Shown: in pieces, positions 5,638 to 6,947 of the stretch
Layout of the letters: each line of letters starts with the position of its first letter
How positions within the stretch are numbered: the stretch's first letter is position 1
From: CAJQGY01 sp964417685
GTDB taxonomy: Bacteria; Pseudomonadota; Gammaproteobacteria; Magnimaribacterales; D2472
Length of the DNA: 6,947 nt
NCBI GenBank assembly: GCA_964417685.1
Contig: CAYQIT010000034.1
Coordinates: 1-6,947 of the forward strand
Reading direction: 5' to 3'
The notes under the pieces: model-generated
The model's database searches: none
The model's input: the letters and a program-made list of their open reading frames with translations, nothing else
Told to the model about the DNA's origin: nothing
Translations under genes and position numbers: made by a program

Positions 5638-6372
5638 TTAGTTAATCTTATTGAGATTGCTGTACCAAGCCAAAATAGAGAATGGAATTGTTAACAAATA
5701 AATTATTGCTAATACGTTAATAGACAGCCAGATAAAATTAATAATACTTAAGGCTATTAAGAAAAAAAGTATAAGAAAAGCAAGTCTGGACTTAATAAGC
5801 AGCTTTCTTCTTTTAATTGAAAAGGTAGGTATTCTGCTCGTAAGTAAACCACTTATGAGAATGATATAACCGGCAACAAAATTTAAATTATCAAATGCCC
5901 AAGAGTAACCCATAAATGAGTGTGTTAGTGGCAATAGTATCAATACGGCTCCAACAGGTGTTGGGATTCCGGTAAAGAAGCTATCTGGTTCTGTATTATT
6001 GGCTTTTGAAGATTCTAATTTTACGTTGTATAAAGCTAATCTTAAGCAAGAAAAAATGATGAAAATCAGGCAAGCAAAAGCACCTATACCGCTACTTTGG
6101 TTAAAAATAGACATATATACAAGAATTCCAGGAGCAATACCAAAGCTTAAAAAGTCTGAAAGTGAATCTAATTGAGCTCCCAAATCTGATTCGCTCTGAA
6201 GGTGTCTTGCTAGCATGCCATCTAGAACATCACAAATACCAGCAATTAATATACACAAAACAGCTAAATTAAAATCTGCTTCTAATGAAAATCTAATTGA
6301 GCTTAACCCAAAACAAAGCCCTGAAAGTGTAATAACATTTGGAAGCAAAACTTTAAAATCAATTTTTTTCAT
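5638..6372 (-). CDS. pssA: CDP-diacylglycerol--serine O-phosphatidyltransferase
   Basis: A 244-residue inner-membrane enzyme that condenses CDP-diacylglycerol with L-serine to give phosphatidylserine and CMP, the step before phosphatidylethanolamine. The complete CDP-alcohol phosphotransferase motif D-x2-DG-x2-AR-x8-G-x3-D-x3-D is present: D48, D51-G52, A55-R56, G65, D69 and D73. The motif sits at the end of an early hydrophobic helix, and several more hydrophobic segments run to the C-terminus (about 85-113, 138-152, 165-177, 196-232). This is the multi-span PssA type, unlike the PLD-like peripheral enzyme of E. coli. It starts 5 nt after the psd stop, so the consecutive enzymes of the pathway are co-expressed. 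The ribosome binding site is weak (AAG within AACTAAGATAT), which suggests reliance on coupling. Confidence 0.94.
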   Translation of the reverse strand: MKKIDFKVLLPNVITLSGLCFGLSSIRFSLEADFNLAVLCILIAGICDVLDGMLARHLQSESDLGAQLDSLSDFLSFGIAPGILVYMSIFNQSSGIGAFACLIFIIFSCLRLALYNVKLESSKANNTEPDSFFTGIPTPVGAVLILLPLTHSFMGYSWAFDNLNFVAGYIILISGLLTSRIPTFSIKRRKLLIKSRLAFLILFFLIALSIINFIWLSINVLAIIYLLTIPFSILAWYSNLNKIN

Positions 6373-6377
6373 ATATC

Positions 6378-6947
6378 TTAGTTAAGAGACGCTAGCACAG
6401 ATTCACCAGCTACTACCTTATCTCCCACAGAACACTGAACAGTTGAGTCTAAAGGCATATATATATCTACCCTGGAGCCAAATCTTATTAGGCCAAATCT
6501 TTCTCCTTGATTAAGATTTTGATTTATAGATACAAATCCCAAAATCCTTCTAGCTATCAAGCCTGCTATCTGAACGACAACAATGTCAGCTCCATGCTCA
6601 CTATTAATTATTAAGCTGCTTCTTTCATTCTTTTCGCTAGCCTTATCAAGACTTGCGTTTAAAAATTTCCCTTCTTTATAAACAATATTTTTAATAACCC
6701 CGGCAACAGGACTCCTATTCACATGAACATTAAAAACATTCATAAATACACACACTCGTTTCATTTTTTCTTGTTTCATTGAAACTTCTTTAGGAGGATA
6801 AGCCTCATCTATTAAACAGACTTTTCCATCTGCTGAGCTAATGATTAGACTTGAATCTACTGGAGTATTTCTTGAAGGATCACGAAAAAACCACAAAGTA
6901 AAAAGAGTCAATAAAAATCCAATTATTGAAATTGGAACATAGACAAG
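6378..6947 (-). CDS. psd: Phosphatidylserine decarboxylase proenzyme, short type (5' end outside the window)
   Basis: This enzyme decarboxylates phosphatidylserine to phosphatidylethanolamine using a pyruvoyl group made by self-cleavage. The frame is open to the window edge. The codons before TTG 6911 read LVYVPISIIGFL and continue the membrane anchor, so the true start lies beyond 6947. In the visible 189 residues, an N-terminal hydrophobic segment leads into FFRDPSRNTP, then SADGK with a conserved Asp, then VFNVHVNRSPVAG with the conserved His. The cleavage site is RFGSRVD, where the Ser (codon 6476-6474) becomes the pyruvoyl group of the small alpha chain. The GS motif and overall shape match the short, single-anchor PSD class rather than the longer LGST-type enzyme of E. 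coli. TAA at 6380-6378 is 5 nt before pssA, which makes the phosphatidylserine this enzyme consumes. Confidence 0.93.
   Translation of the reverse strand, partial: LVYVPISIIGFLLTLFTLWFFRDPSRNTPVDSSLIISSADGKVCLIDEAYPPKEVSMKQEKMKRVCVFMNVFNVHVNRSPVAGVIKNIVYKEGKFLNASLDKASEKNERSSLIINSEHGADIVVVQIAGLIARRILGFVSINQNLNQGERFGLIRFGSRVDIYMPLDSTVQCSVGDKVVAGESVLASLN

Noticed and set aside
6909..6911. TTG at 6911 as the start of psd
   Set aside because: The frame stays open upstream and encodes more of the expected hydrophobic anchor, so the gene is simply cut by the window end.
1..6947. Mobile elements, CRISPR arrays, toxin-antitoxin pairs, tRNA or rRNA genes
   Set aside because: I looked for transposase motifs, regular repeats, cloverleaf ends and toxin motifs on both strands and saw none.

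Overview
The window is visibly AT-rich and gene-dense. Almost everything is coded on the minus strand. The mix suggests a marine gammaproteobacterium with a streamlined genome, SAR86-like or similar. The reasons are a FecA-like TonB-dependent receptor behind a good Fur box, an HflX GTPase, an orphan phytanoyl-CoA-dioxygenase-like oxygenase, very short spacers and Lys-rich low-GC coding. This taxonomic call is inference and no marker gene settles it.

Layout from right to left, in the direction of minus-strand transcription. (1) 6947-5638 holds psd (5' end outside the window) and pssA, 5 nt apart. They encode the two steps from CDP-diacylglycerol to phosphatidylethanolamine. (2) 5557-4388 is a Fe(II)/2-oxoglutarate oxygenase of the PhyH family with its own strong Shine-Dalgarno sequence. 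(3) 4295-3581 is a short unit: an exported protein of unknown function, then 4 nt later a 41-residue lysine-rich ORF. (4) 3224-3580 has no long gene. It carries a likely divergent promoter region, a plus-strand 43-codon basic ORF that appears to start at AUU behind a perfect AGGAG, a GC-rich hairpin with a T6 tract, and a doubtful 23-residue hydrophobic ORF. (5) 3223-1493 holds hflX and a DoxX-family membrane protein gene, 3 nt apart, with the second gene's ribosome binding site inside the end of the first. (6) 1492-1299 is the regulatory spacer with the Fur box. (7) 1298-1 is the N-terminal part of a FecA-like TonB-dependent receptor, cut by the window edge.

Most of the window is ordinary core metabolism, translation quality control and iron uptake. 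I see no defence system, mobile element, CRISPR array, tRNA or rRNA. The part least explained by known families is the small-gene/RNA stretch at about 3224-3710. The exported protein at 3711-4295 and the PhyH oxygenase also have unknown roles.
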